A stretch of 64,000 nucleotides of DNA from Rathayibacter agropyri (GCF_013249015.1 NZ_JABRPL010000002.1:592030-656029), one strand, 5' to 3'. Positions 45,084 to 54,182 are shown, numbered from the stretch's first letter. Numbers and translations: made by a program. Notes: a model not told the origin generated them from the letters alone.

Positions 45084-46292
45084 GTGACCGCCCTGCTGCT
45101 CGTGACCGGAGCCACCGTCATCTGGGCGCTCACGCACCGCAAACTCCGGGCAATCGCGGTCAGCGGGCCCCTCCTCATGGCCGTACTGGGGGCCATCGCC
45201 GGCTGGTTCGTGGCGGACGAGAGCACGCTGTTCTTCGACTCCAAGGCAGCGCTGCTGGTCGCGGAGGTGGTTCTCGCGCTGCTGCTCTTCGTGGACGCGA
45301 TCGATGTGAAGGGTCCGCCCGGCGCGGCCCTCAGCGCCGTCCCGCTGCGGCTCCTGCTCATCGCCCTCCCTCTCTCGGCAGCGTGCATCCTCGCGGTCGG
45401 GCTCGCCCTGCCGCTCGGCCTCTCGCTCCCGGTCATCATCGCCGTGACGTGCATCGCGACGCCGGTCGACTTCTCCCCCGAAACGTCGATCATTCGCGAC
45501 GCCCGGATTCCCGCACGCGTGCGGCGCTGGCTGAGCATCGAGAGCGGCTACAACGACGGTCTCGTCACACCGGTGCTCCTCGGCGCCCTCGCTCTCGCCG
45601 CCGAGTCGGCGCGACCGGAGCAGAACGCCCTGACCACGTTCCTCGCGGCAGCACCGGCGGGTCTCATCGCTCTCGTCGTCGGCGCAGCCCTCGGTGTGGG
45701 CGCAGGACGCCTGTTCCGGTGGGCCCGCGCCGCAGGCTGGGCGGACGGCCAAAGCATCCGGATCGGTCTTCTCGCCCTACCCGTACTCACCTTCGCCGTG
45801 GCCGTCTCGGTGAGTGGCAACGGCTTCGTCGCGGCGTTCGTCTGCGGGATCGCGTTCCGTCTCGCCCGCGGTCGCGGCTGGGACGACCGCTTGGAGACGC
45901 CCCTGGTCGAGGACGTGACCTCCTTCTTGACGCTTCTGCTCTGGTTCGCTTTCGGCCTGATCGGGATCATTCTGATCACCGGGTCGGTGGACTGGTGGCC
46001 GGCCCTGTTCCTCGCGCTCTTCGCCCTGACGGTCGGCCGCATCGGCCCCGTCCTCCTGGCCCTGCTCGGCACGAAGACGACCAGGAAGGACCGACTCGTC
46101 ATCGCCCTGCTCGGCCCGCGGGGAGCGGCCTCGATCGTGTTCGGCCTGATCGCTTTCAACGCGCTCCCCTCGGAGGACGGCTTCGATGTGCTGGCCGCGA
46201 CGGGCTTCGTCGTCGGCGGCAGCCTGCTCCTGCACGGAATCGGCGGTCCGCTGCTCATCCGACGGCTGTACGGCGCGGCTGAGCGGCGCTGA
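45084..46292 (+). CDS. CPA1-type monovalent cation/proton antiporter
   Basis: 402 aa from GTG 45084, where the first membrane segment (TALLLVTGATVIWALTHRKL) begins; ATG 44979 is an upstream alternative without a ribosome site. About 12 membrane segments. The ion-path region is IAVTCIATPVDFSPETSII then IESGYNDGLVTPVLL, matching the ND motif of NhaP/CPA1 exchangers, and LLGPRGAASIVFGLI near the C-terminus is also typical. Exchanges Na+ or K+ for H+ at the plasma membrane. Confidence 0.87.
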   Translation: MTALLLVTGATVIWALTHRKLRAIAVSGPLLMAVLGAIAGWFVADESTLFFDSKAALLVAEVVLALLLFVDAIDVKGPPGAALSAVPLRLLLIALPLSAACILAVGLALPLGLSLPVIIAVTCIATPVDFSPETSIIRDARIPARVRRWLSIESGYNDGLVTPVLLGALALAAESARPEQNALTTFLAAAPAGLIALVVGAALGVGAGRLFRWARAAGWADGQSIRIGLLALPVLTFAVAVSVSGNGFVAAFVCGIAFRLARGRGWDDRLETPLVEDVTSFLTLLLWFAFGLIGIILITGSVDWWPALFLALFALTVGRIGPVLLALLGTKTTRKDRLVIALLGPRGAASIVFGLIAFNALPSEDGFDVLAATGFVVGGSLLLHGIGGPLLIRRLYGAAERR

Positions 46293-46332
46293 GGTCTGCG
46301 TCCAGTCGAGGCCGGGTGAGGGAGGAGGCGAT

Positions 46333-47379
46333 CTACTCTCGCACTCCCGCGACCGACGCACGGCGGATCAGGCGCGTCTCGAGTTCCATGCGGGTGCCCG
46401 AGGCGAGCGGAGTCGCCGACCGGTGCGCCTGGTGCAGCATCCGGAAGGCGACAGCACCCATCTCACCGATGGGCTGCTGAATCGTGGTCATCGGCGGGGT
46501 CGCCCACGCCGACTCCTCGACATCGTCGAAGCCGACCACGCTGAGGTCGCGCGGGATGCGCAGACCGGCGTCGTCAGCCGCCTCGTAGATGCCGAGGGCC
46601 ATCACGTCCGAACAGGCGAAGAAGGCGGTCGGAGGTTCGGGCTCGGCGAAGATCGCGCCGACGGCCTCCCGGGCGAGCTCGCGGTCCCAGTCGCAGTAGG
46701 CGATGCGGGGCGGATCGACTCCCGCTGCCCGCAGCGCCGAGGAGAAGCCGTCGATCCGCGCGCTGCTGTAGAGCTGGTCGCGGGTTCCGCCGACGACTCC
46801 GAGCCGGGTGTGGCCGAGGCCGAGGAGGTGCTCGGCGGCCATGCGCCCGCCGTCCCAGTTCGTCGCTCCGACGCTCGAGACATCGGCGGGCGGACGGGTG
46901 CTCGGGTCCACGACGACGACGGGCAACTCGGCGGTGGTGAGCAGGTGCAGTTGCGCGGCCGAGACGTTCACCAGCACCACGATCGCGCCGAGCGAGGGTC
47001 GGCGAAGGAGGCGACTGATCCAGGCGCCGTCGTCGCGAGCGCGTGTGAGCACCAGATCTACGTTCGCGGCCGATGCCTCCGCCTCGATGCCCGCGAGCAC
47101 TGGGCCGATCCACGTGCCGCTGATGTGGCCGACGACGACATCGACGATCTGCGCGACGTGCGGGTCCTCGACCGGCGGCCGCAGGCGCGGACGGCGGCGG
47201 TAACCGAGCTCGTGCGCCGCCTCCATCACCCGCAGGCGGGTCGCCTCGGACACGTCGGTGCCACCGTTGAGCACCTTTGAGACGGTCGGGACGCTCGTCC
47301 TGGCGCGCTCGGCGATGCCGGCCATTGTGGGGCGGCGGGCCGTTCCGGTGGCGGCCTCATCGTCGGCGGGATCGCGCAT
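46333..47379 (-). CDS. LacI-family regulator of the first ThuA/Gfo-Idh module
   Basis: 348 aa from ATG 47379 (a GTG at 47397 would add six residues). HTH PTMAGIAERARTSVPTVSKV followed by hinge-type sequence and an effector domain with FFACSDVMALGIYEAADDAG and SVVGFDDVEESAWATPPMTT. Divergent from the ThuA gene across 184 bases with two matching operator-like sites. Convergent with the antiporter. Inducer unknown; the target is almost certainly the divergent pair. Confidence 0.9.
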   Translation of the reverse strand: MRDPADDEAATGTARRPTMAGIAERARTSVPTVSKVLNGGTDVSEATRLRVMEAAHELGYRRRPRLRPPVEDPHVAQIVDVVVGHISGTWIGPVLAGIEAEASAANVDLVLTRARDDGAWISRLLRRPSLGAIVVLVNVSAAQLHLLTTAELPVVVVDPSTRPPADVSSVGATNWDGGRMAAEHLLGLGHTRLGVVGGTRDQLYSSARIDGFSSALRAAGVDPPRIAYCDWDRELAREAVGAIFAEPEPPTAFFACSDVMALGIYEAADDAGLRIPRDLSVVGFDDVEESAWATPPMTTIQQPIGEMGAVAFRMLHQAHRSATPLASGTRMELETRLIRRASVAGVRE

Positions 47380-47401
47380 GACCCCACCGTAGCCCACCGA
47401 G

Positions 47402-47512
47402 ACTTTCGCAAGTAGAACCGCTCGACCGCCCCGCTCGCTCGGGTTGCTCCCCGGTGCGGAGCGGTGCAGAATGGGCCGACGCCCGGGACAGCGGCGCGGA
47501 AGTTGCGCAAGT
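47402..47512. promoter_or_regulatory. Two LacI-type operator candidates
   Basis: ACTTTCGCAAGT (47402-47413) and AGTTGCGCAAGT (47501-47512) share the pattern TTnCGnAAGT with a central CG. They are about 99 bases apart in the divergent promoter between the LacI and ThuA genes, one near each start, suited to repression by looping. Confidence 0.55.
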
Positions 47513-47563
47513 CCTGTTCAACGACGAACCGCGGAGTACTCCGCCCGGCCCCTGAGGACGACG

Positions 47564-48280
47564 ATGACTGACCTCCCCCCGACCACTTCCGGCAAGACGG
47601 CGCTCGTCGTCCGAGGGGGCTGGGACGGCCACCAACCGGTCGAAGCGACCGAGCTGTTCCTGCCCTTCCTGCGCGAGAACGGCTACGACGTGCGCGTCGA
47701 GGAGTCGACGGCCGTGTACGCCGACGAGACCTTCATGACCACGGTCGACCTGATCGTGCAGTCGAACACGATGACGTCGATCCAGTGGGAGGAGTTCCTG
47801 GGCCTGCGCGCAGCCGTCGAACGCGGCACGGGCCTCGCCGGCTGGCACGGCGGGATCGCCGACTCCTACCGCGACAACTCCGACTACCTCCAGCTGATCG
47901 GCGGGCAGTTCGCCTCGCACCCGGGCAAACACCCCGACGAGCGCACCGGCGAGCAGTCAGACAACTACGTGCCGCACACGATCGAGATGACCGCCCTCGC
48001 GGTGGACCACCCGATCACGCAGGGCATCTCGGACTTCGAGCTGGTCACCGAGCAGTACTGGGTGCTGCACGACGACTACAACGACGTGCTCGCCACCACG
48101 ACGCAGGCGGTCCGCCCGTGGGATCCGTGGAAGCGTCCGATCACCTCCCCCGCGATCTGGACCCGCCTGTGGGGCGAGGGCCGCATCTTCGTCTCGACGC
48201 CGGGCCACCGCGTCGAGATCCTCCAGGACGAGAACGTCCGCACGATCATCGAGAGGGGAATGCTGTGGGCGTCCCGCTGA
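47564..48280 (+). CDS. ThuA-domain protein (glutamine-amidotransferase-like fold)
   Basis: 238 aa from ATG 47564 with GAGGACG upstream. ThuA fold: TALVVRGGWDGHQPVEATEL at the N-terminus, GTGLAGWHGGIADSYRD in the centre, and HPITQGISDFELVTEQYWVL. ThuA proteins with ThuB (a Gfo/Idh member) oxidise/epimerise disaccharides via 3-keto intermediates, as known for trehalose and related sugars. Its 3' end overlaps the Gfo/Idh start by 16 bases. Here the substrate is unknown. Confidence 0.88.
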   Translation: MTDLPPTTSGKTALVVRGGWDGHQPVEATELFLPFLRENGYDVRVEESTAVYADETFMTTVDLIVQSNTMTSIQWEEFLGLRAAVERGTGLAGWHGGIADSYRDNSDYLQLIGGQFASHPGKHPDERTGEQSDNYVPHTIEMTALAVDHPITQGISDFELVTEQYWVLHDDYNDVLATTTQAVRPWDPWKRPITSPAIWTRLWGEGRIFVSTPGHRVEILQDENVRTIIERGMLWASR

Positions 48281-49362
48281 GCGTTGGCATCATCGGAGTC
48301 GGGAAGATCAGCGAGCAGTACCTCGCCAACTTCCCGACCTTCCCCAGCCTCCGCCTGGTCGCGGTCGCCGATCTGAATCAGGAGCGCGCGCAGCAGATCG
48401 CCGACGAGCAGGGCGTCCGCGCCCTCACCGTCGATGCGCTGATCGAGGACCCCGAGATCGACGCGGTGCTCAACCTCACCATCCCGGCAGCGCACGTCGA
48501 GATCGGCACCCGCGCGCTGAAGGCGGGCAAGCACGTCTTCGCCGAGAAGCCGCTCGGGCTCACTCCGGCCGAGGCCGCGCCGATGCTCGACCTCGCCGAC
48601 GAGCTGGGTCTGCGCTTCGCGAGCGCTCCCGACACGGTGCTCGGGACGGGGGTTCAGACCGCTCGCCGCACGCTCGACTCCGGAGTGATCGGCACGCCGA
48701 TCGCCGCGCAGGTGCACTGGGCCGCGCCCGGGCACGAGCGCTGGCACCCGGCGCCCGAGTTCTACTACCAGCCCGGCGGAGGGCCGCTGCTCGACATGGG
48801 TCCGTATTACCTGACGGCGCTCGTGCACTTTTTCGGGCCTGTCGTGCGGGTGACCGGGCTGGCGACACGCTCCGACCGGCCGCGCACGATCGAGACGGGG
48901 CCGAAGGCGGGCACGCCGATCCCTGTGTCGATCGACACGCACATCACCGCGCTGCTTGAGCACGCGAATGGAGTCGCGACGACGGTCACCGTGAGCTTCG
49001 AGATCTGGCGCAGCCGGGCGCCGAAGTTCGAGGTCTACGGTACCGAGGGGACCATCTCAGTGCCCGACCCGAACATGTTCTCGGACCCGGTCGAGGTCGC
49101 CGTCCGCGACGAGGACTGGCAGGTCGTGCCCGACTCCGCCGGCGTGATCGGCACCGGGCGCGGAGTGGGACTGGCTGACCTCGCGGAGGCAATCGCGGAG
49201 GATCGCCCGCACCGCGCCTCCGGCCGCGTCGCGCTGCACGTGCTCGAGATCATGGATGCCGTGCTCCGCTCGAACTCCGAGAAGGCGGTCATCCCGATCG
49301 CCAGCACCGCCGAGAAGCCCGACGTGATGCCGCTGCGCGTCGCGGCCTCCCTCGCCGGCTGA
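48265..49362 (+). CDS. Gfo/Idh/MocA-family oxidoreductase
   Basis: 365 aa from GTG 48265 behind GAGAGGGG. N-terminal Rossmann motif SVGIIGVGKISEQYLANFPT, EKP motif in HVFAEKPLGLTP (catalytic Lys), and the conserved GGGPLLDMGPYYLTALVHFF with the sheet domain. NAD(P)-dependent sugar or inositol dehydrogenase. Likely forms 3-keto or related sugar intermediates together with the ThuA protein. Confidence 0.92.
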   Translation: MGVPLSVGIIGVGKISEQYLANFPTFPSLRLVAVADLNQERAQQIADEQGVRALTVDALIEDPEIDAVLNLTIPAAHVEIGTRALKAGKHVFAEKPLGLTPAEAAPMLDLADELGLRFASAPDTVLGTGVQTARRTLDSGVIGTPIAAQVHWAAPGHERWHPAPEFYYQPGGGPLLDMGPYYLTALVHFFGPVVRVTGLATRSDRPRTIETGPKAGTPIPVSIDTHITALLEHANGVATTVTVSFEIWRSRAPKFEVYGTEGTISVPDPNMFSDPVEVAVRDEDWQVVPDSAGVIGTGRGVGLADLAEAIAEDRPHRASGRVALHVLEIMDAVLRSNSEKAVIPIASTAEKPDVMPLRVAASLAG

Positions 49363-49419
49363 GGGAACCCCGGACCGTCGAGGGAGGCCGTTATGACGGG
49401 CGGTCTCGACGGGGTTCCC
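49363..49419. terminator. GGGAACCCCG hairpin after the first Gfo/Idh gene
   Basis: Arms 49363-49372 (GGGAACCCCG) and 49410-49419 (CGGGGTTCCC) are perfect, with inner arms CCGTCGAG/CTCGACGG. It starts right after the Gfo/Idh stop and precedes the convergent small membrane gene. The same family recurs at 61325-61376. Confidence 0.7.
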
Positions 49420-49432
49420 CGGTGGAGGGATC

Positions 49433-49663
49433 TCACCCTGTGCCTGATTGGTTGGAGGAGCGCCGACGGTGGAAGTGGTTCAGCACTGCCCACCCGATCA
49501 GCAGGACGACCGCCTGGGTGATCGCGATGATCACCGGCTTCCACGGATCAACTGCCCCGAGCACGGCCGAGACGCCGTTGCCGGCCATCGTCCCAACGAA
49601 TGCGACCGCGAGGAAGCCCCACGGCGACCACGATGCGGCCGCGCGATTTCGCTGTTGAGTCAT
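49433..49663 (-). CDS. Small two-span membrane protein (76 aa)
   Basis: ATG 49663 preceded by GGGAG. Two hydrophobic segments, WGFLAVAFVGTMAGNGVSAV and KPVIIAITQAVVLLIGWAVL, then a basic/polar tail (NHFHRRRSSNQ). No family recognised. It is convergent with the Gfo/Idh gene and stands alone on its strand. Confidence 0.65.
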   Translation of the reverse strand: MTQQRNRAAASWSPWGFLAVAFVGTMAGNGVSAVLGAVDPWKPVIIAITQAVVLLIGWAVLNHFHRRRSSNQSGTG

Positions 49664-49773
49664 GTCTGCATACTCCCGTGAGTTGTGAATACCTGTCAGT
49701 CTTAACGGCGAAGTGCGTGAGATTCGACAAAATCTCCTGAGTTCAGATTCATCCGCACGTACGGGATCCAGCT

Positions 49774-49805
49774 CAGGGAACCGCGAACCGTCGAGGGTTT
49801 CCCTG
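49774..49805. repeat. Short inverted repeat CAGGGAA...TTCCCTG
   Basis: Seven-base perfect arms (49774-49780, 49799-49805) enclosing GAACCGTCGAGGG, a sequence also seen in the terminators at 49363 and 61325. It lies in the otherwise gene-free 49664-50019 between divergent genes, so a terminator role is less obvious here. Confidence 0.4.
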
Positions 49806-50019
49806 GCGGCGGGGCGGGGCGTGCTGGCGGGATGCCGGCGCACGTCGTTGTGCGCGGCGCCGTACCTCCCGAGTGGGGGATAACCGGGGAGCGCACGACC
49901 GGATTTGCGGCGGTTGTCGCTCGTGCGAGCCGCCCCGTTTGAGGGGCCGGACTTTCTAGACCCCGTACACTCGGCGGGTCGACGGCTGTGAGCGACCGTC
50001 GCGAGCGGAGGAGATGGCC

Positions 50020-50925
50020 GTGGGGGTCGGGTTCCGACGGAGTGGGGAACTCCGAATATTGACGCGTCCGCGCCTGGAGCCGGCGGGCGATCCGCTGACC
50101 CGTGGCGACAACCGATGCCGCCTGTCGGGCACCCTGACGATGCCCAGCGGCCCAGGTCTCGTGCGCCCCTCGGCCCTCGCGCCGCCGTGGGAAGCGCCGC
50201 TGATCCGGCTGATCCGGGCTGGCGCACCCGCCGCTGACCTGCATGAGGCGACCGCCTCCTTTCCCGAGGGTTCGCGAGTGGCGGTCGCCGTCGAGCTGGT
50301 TCGCGACGCCCTCCGCTCCCCCGAGGACGACCGTGCGATGCGGCTCGCCTGCTGGCTCGTCCGCCTCCGCTACGACCCGAGCACCGATTCGTTCCTTCGC
50401 CGGTACGGGATAGTGCTCACCGTGCGGTTGCCCCTGAGCGGGGGGCTCGACGTCGAGGTACCCCTCGACGGCACAGCGCTACGGCTGGTCTTCGCCGAAC
50501 TCGCCTCGACGCTGGACCCGGGCGGCGCGATCGCCGCGGTCGAGACGCTCGAGCCGTCAACACTCGCCGCGTCGACGCTGGCCGCGCTCTACTGTGCTCG
50601 GCGCCGCTGGCACGATGTTGCGCGGTTTTCGGCTCCGGTCGAGAACCTCGACGCTGCCTCCGCCGCCGTACTCATCCGCCGGGGGATCGCACTGCGGGAA
50701 CTGGGACTGATCGACGGCGCGCTCGACGCGTTCGGCCGGGTGGTGCGCCCCGCCGTCACCAGCACGCGTCCGCTCGAACTGCGGGCGGAGGCGCTTCTGG
50801 AGCGGGCGAGCACCCATCTGGCCGAAGGACGGTGCGCGCCGGCCCGCCGCGACCTCGAGCGGGTGCTCTCGCGGTATCCGTGCAGCGCCGAGGCGCAGGA
50901 GCTACTGGAGGCGGCGAGCCGCTGA
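50020..50925 (+). CDS. Hypothetical protein with TPR-like C-terminus
   Basis: 301 aa from GTG 50020, seven bases after GGAGGAG (ATG 50014 is two codons earlier but too close to that site). No signal peptide or membrane span. The C-terminal third has helical repeats (LIRRGIALRELGLIDGALDA; ELRAEALLERASTHLAEGRC; ARRDLERVLSRYPCSAEAQE) with tetratricopeptide spacing, suggesting a protein-interaction scaffold. The N-terminal part is Arg/Leu-rich and unassigned. No operon partner. Confidence 0.65.
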   Translation: MGVGFRRSGELRILTRPRLEPAGDPLTRGDNRCRLSGTLTMPSGPGLVRPSALAPPWEAPLIRLIRAGAPAADLHEATASFPEGSRVAVAVELVRDALRSPEDDRAMRLACWLVRLRYDPSTDSFLRRYGIVLTVRLPLSGGLDVEVPLDGTALRLVFAELASTLDPGGAIAAVETLEPSTLAASTLAALYCARRRWHDVARFSAPVENLDAASAAVLIRRGIALRELGLIDGALDAFGRVVRPAVTSTRPLELRAEALLERASTHLAEGRCAPARRDLERVLSRYPCSAEAQELLEAASR

Positions 50926-51091
50926 GGCGTTCTGGAGAGGAGGGGCGCGGAACGTCAGTCCCTCATCAACTCGAGTCACGGCCCCGCTCCGACGTCGCCT
51001 CAGTTCTTTGCCTGACTATGGCGCAGGATGCGCCACTGCTGTGCCGTGGTGGTCGAGTTGAAGGTACTCTCGCTGCCACTGAGAATCAGTC

Positions 51092-51760
51092 ATGGCGAAG
51101 GGGGAGGTCGAGGACGTGGTCTCCACTTTTGGGGAAGTTTCCGCCGCTCCTGTGCTCGGTTCTCGCGTACTGAGAAGTGCGTTCTGGCTTTTCCTCCTGG
51201 CTGGGATCGCGAACATCGCCTTCCTCCTCGCCGCGCCGGCGCTCCGGCGTCTTCACTCCATCAACGAGTTCTCTCGGCCCTTCCTTCCGGAGTTCCTCGC
51301 CGCCGCCACACTCGCACTCATGGCCTACGGGGTCTTGGCCTTCGGGATTCGCGCGCGCACTGCGCTGGCTTTCCGGCGGACTGCCCTTCTCCTCGCCGGC
51401 GCGACCCAATTCGTCTTCGCGGTGTCGAGGCCGCAGCCGAACGCATACCCGATCGGGGATCTGGGACTGCTCTTCCTGGTCACATTCTTCGCGGCTCCGG
51501 CCATCGCGTGGGTCGCAGCCTTCTCCGTGATCGCCCTGCCCGCTCTTCCTGTGGGGGCACGCCTCGCACTCGTCTTCCTCGCACTGTTGCAAACCCTCGG
51601 CGTCGTTTCGACGTTCGCCGGATGGGGTCCGCTTCTCGGCGGGCACGACTATATCTCCGACAATCCACTCTGGTCCTCCGTGATGCAGCTCGGAGCCTCA
51701 CTGTTCCTCGCGCGGCCCGCTTTCACCTCTCACCACTTCCGTCCGATCGAAAGAAGATAA
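51092..51760 (+). CDS. Integral membrane protein, unknown
   Basis: 222 aa from ATG 51092; GTG 51116 after GGGGGAGG is an alternative with a better ribosome site. About six membrane segments (for example AFWLFLLAGIANIAFLLAAP, LLFLVTFFAAPAIAWVAAFS, LALVFLALLQTLGVVSTFAG). No motif points to a transported substrate or enzyme. 50926-51091 holds no recognisable gene. Confidence 0.7.
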   Translation: MAKGEVEDVVSTFGEVSAAPVLGSRVLRSAFWLFLLAGIANIAFLLAAPALRRLHSINEFSRPFLPEFLAAATLALMAYGVLAFGIRARTALAFRRTALLLAGATQFVFAVSRPQPNAYPIGDLGLLFLVTFFAAPAIAWVAAFSVIALPALPVGARLALVFLALLQTLGVVSTFAGWGPLLGGHDYISDNPLWSSVMQLGASLFLARPAFTSHHFRPIERR

Positions 51761-51893
51761 AGACGACGCTGCTGTCGACTGCGGATGGGCCGTTCTCTTC
51801 TCCGATATCTACACGGTCTCGGCCGATGTGGGCGGAACTCTAGTGACCGGCTGACGGTGTGCTGTCGAGTGCGCGCTTCACGCGAGGAGAGGA

Positions 51894-51919
51894 GGGGCGG
51901 GCCAGGGCGGCGCCGCCCC
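51894..51919 (-). terminator. GC-rich hairpin downstream of two small genes
   Basis: GGGGCGG (51894-51900) pairs with CCGCCCC (51913-51919), with an inner GGCGCC. It sits between convergent genes, about 20 bases past the stop of the minus-strand gene at 51940. No gene is seen in 51761-51893. Confidence 0.5.
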
Positions 51920-51939
51920 TTCCTCTCACGAACTCGCGC

Positions 51940-52080
51940 TCAGCCCTCCGCCTGCGACGGCTTGCCCTCGGCGGGCAGGACCTCGTGCGGAGTCTCGCGC
52001 TCATCCTCGCCCTCGGCCTGCGACGGCTTGTCGGCCTGGTCGTCTGGGTCCTCGACGGGACTCGGGGTCTGGTCAGTCAT
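51940..52080 (-). CDS. Small acidic hydrophilic protein with KPSQAEG repeats (46 aa)
   Basis: ATG 52080 overlaps the stop of the upstream gene (ATGA) and GGAGGGG precedes it. Highly charged, low-complexity protein with KPSQAEG occurring twice, once in the middle and once at the extreme C-terminus. Likely disordered; function unknown. Coupling to a second small gene supports that it is translated. Confidence 0.55.
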   Translation of the reverse strand: MTDQTPSPVEDPDDQADKPSQAEGEDERETPHEVLPAEGKPSQAEG

Positions 52081-52319
52081 CGCAGCCCCTCCGGCTCGTC
52101 GGATGTGGCGGACGGCTCGGGGTGCGCCTCGAACTCCATCCACGCCCGCTCCAGATCGGCCTGCGCCGCCTCCGGCTCGCTGGCGAAGTAGCCGTCGTAG
52201 ATCGCCCGGCCGCCATGCTCCGGCAGATCATCACGGCCACCGTAGGTCTGCGCGAACACGCCAACCTCGTCGTCCCTCTTCTGCTGATCCCGCAACCACG
52301 CGGGGAAGGTCTGCGTCAT
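52077..52319 (-). CDS. Small soluble protein (80 aa), unknown
   Basis: ATG 52319 with AGAGAGG upstream. Hydrophilic, with WLRDQQKRDDEVGVFAQTYG and an acidic helical C-terminal half (EPEAAQADLERAWMEFEAHP). No family recognised; the YGGRDDLPEHGG segment resembles small YozE-like or nucleic-acid-associated proteins only loosely. Stop overlaps the following 46-aa gene by 4 bases. Confidence 0.6.
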   Translation of the reverse strand: MTQTFPAWLRDQQKRDDEVGVFAQTYGGRDDLPEHGGRAIYDGYFASEPEAAQADLERAWMEFEAHPEPSATSDEPEGLR

Positions 52320-52385
52320 AGATGACACCTCTCTTTCCTCATGCCAGCCAATCCCTCCACCCGCCTTGCGGCAACCCCTCCCCCG

Positions 52386-52450
52386 CCGCGAGATGCCAGC
52401 TGGGGGTACGCGACACGCCGAAGGGAGCGTACTCAAGAGGCATCTCGCGG
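52386..52450. repeat. Nested inverted repeats in a divergent promoter region
   Basis: Outer arms CCGCGAGATGCC (52386-52397) and GGCATCTCGCGG (52439-52450) are perfect; inside them GTACGC (52406-52411) and GCGTAC (52427-52432) pair as well. The element lies between the divergent 80-aa and carboxylesterase genes, so it may be a regulatory cruciform or two-protomer binding site. Confidence 0.5.
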
Positions 52451-52583
52451 AGGAGGACGGGTGGGGTGAGCGGGAGCGGGAGCGGGTACTCTCCTGGGCG
52501 GTGGGCAGAGGCGAAGGGCACGGTGGTTGAGGTGGCGGCAGAGTTCGCGGGTCCCGCGGGTCGAGGAGACGGCGGCGGGGCGG

Positions 52584-54056
52584 GTGAGCGCAGTGCCTGA
52601 GGTCGCGACCGTCGCCGGGCGGTTGCGCGGCCGGTGGGTGAGCACGCCAGACGGTGACGCGCTCGCTTTCCTGGGCGTGCCGTATGCGGGGGAGGCGCCG
52701 CGGTTCCACACGGCGCTCCCCGTCGAGTGCTGGGCTGGGGTGCGCGACGCGGGTGAGTCCGGGCCGAGCGCTCCGCAGACGGCCGGCGGTAGCGAGCAGG
52801 GTTGCCTCACCGTGAATGTGTGGGCTCCGGCTGGGGCGGAGGGACGTCCCGTCCTGGTCTGGGTCCACGGCGGGCTGCACGTCGCCGGATCCAACGCCGA
52901 ACGGTTCTGTGACGGCGCGCGTCTCGCCGCTCGCACCGGCACCGTCATCGTCGCGGTGAACTACCGGCTCGGCGCCCTCGGCTTCCTCACCCTCGACCAC
53001 GTCCTCGGCGATGACGTCCGCGACTCCGCAAACCTCGGGCTGCACGACGTGATCGCCGCCCTCGCCTGGGTGCGGGAGGAGATTGCGGCGTTCGGAGGCG
53101 ACCCTGACCGGGTGACGGTCGCCGGGCAGTCGGCGGGTGCGACGGCGGTGGCGATGCTCCTGGCGGCGCCGGCGGCGGAGGGGCTGTTCGGGCGGGCGGT
53201 GCTGCAAAGTGCAAACCCCGAGCGGATCGGCTCACGCGAGAACGGCGAGGCGGTGACGAGCGAGCTGCTGGAGTTGCTGGACGCGGCGCCCGAACAACTC
53301 CTGGATCTGCCCTGGCAGCGCCTTATCGAGGCACAGCACAGGCTGCTCGCCCGCCGGTCCGCCGCGGGGCCGAACACGGAGGCCGTTTTCCGGCCGAACC
53401 TCGACGGGCGGCTGCTGATTCGCGACCCGGTCTCGGCGCTTGCGGCCGGAGCCTCTGGCACCGTCGATCTGATCGTGACGACGAATGTGAACGAAACGTC
53501 GGGCGCAGTGGATCTGACGGCGCCCGACAGCCCGGCGCTGCGGGCGATGCTGGAGCGGCACCTCGACGTGCTCCTGCCGGAGTGGGCCGGGTCGCGGGAG
53601 TCTGCGTACCGGGAGGCGCTGGCGGCGGAACTCGGCCGGGAGGCCACCGATGCGGAGGCGCTGGAGGCCTGCGTTACCGACGAGATTTACCGGCAGCCGA
53701 GCCAGCGGCTACTCGACGCGCGAGCCTCGGCTCCCGGGTCGACCCGCGCGGCGCTCTTCACGTGGCGGCTGGACGATTCCCGCGGCGCCACGCACTCGCT
53801 CGAACTACCGTTCCTCTTTCGCCACCTGGACGACTCCGCCGCCGCTCGCGCCACGCTGGGACCCGCTGCGCCGTGGAGTCTGAGCGACGAGATCGGCGCG
53901 CGCTGGGCGGCCTTCGCCGCAACCGGCGACCCCGGCGGCGACTGGCCCGAGTACGGCAGCGCCCGCGAGACCCTCGTGCTCGGGACCTCCGTGCACTGCG
54001 CCCTCGCGCCCCGCGAGCACCTGCGCCGCCTCGTCACGCGCGCTCGCACCTCCTGA
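52584..54056 (+). CDS. Type-B carboxylesterase
   Basis: 490 aa from GTG 52584; starts at 52527 (TTG) or 52593 (GTG) are possible and no clear ribosome site decides. Alpha/beta-hydrolase with oxyanion HGG in LVWVHGGLHVAGS, nucleophile Ser in VTVAGQSAGATAVAM (Gln replaces the usual Glu of GESAG), and the catalytic His in GATHSLELPFLF. No signal peptide, so cytoplasmic ester hydrolase of unknown substrate. Followed by a strong hairpin. Confidence 0.88.
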   Translation: MSAVPEVATVAGRLRGRWVSTPDGDALAFLGVPYAGEAPRFHTALPVECWAGVRDAGESGPSAPQTAGGSEQGCLTVNVWAPAGAEGRPVLVWVHGGLHVAGSNAERFCDGARLAARTGTVIVAVNYRLGALGFLTLDHVLGDDVRDSANLGLHDVIAALAWVREEIAAFGGDPDRVTVAGQSAGATAVAMLLAAPAAEGLFGRAVLQSANPERIGSRENGEAVTSELLELLDAAPEQLLDLPWQRLIEAQHRLLARRSAAGPNTEAVFRPNLDGRLLIRDPVSALAAGASGTVDLIVTTNVNETSGAVDLTAPDSPALRAMLERHLDVLLPEWAGSRESAYREALAAELGREATDAEALEACVTDEIYRQPSQRLLDARASAPGSTRAALFTWRLDDSRGATHSLELPFLFRHLDDSAAARATLGPAAPWSLSDEIGARWAAFAATGDPGGDWPEYGSARETLVLGTSVHCALAPREHLRRLVTRARTS

Positions 54057-54062
54057 GTTGCG

Positions 54063-54125
54063 CGCTGAGGTGCCCGAGAGTGCTGCGATTCGAGCGAATT
54101 CGCTGCATTTTCGGGCACCTCAGCG
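54063..54125 (+). terminator. Hairpin terminator after the carboxylesterase
   Basis: CGCTGAGGTGCCCGA (54063-54077) and TCGGGCACCTCAGCG (54111-54125) are perfect 15-base arms; TTTT precedes the right arm. It begins just after the carboxylesterase stop and isolates the iron operon that follows. Confidence 0.75.
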
Positions 54126-54182
54126 GGAGGGGAGGGAGAGGAGGGGTATCGGCGGGCATCTGCGGTGGCCCCGCGCGGGCAG

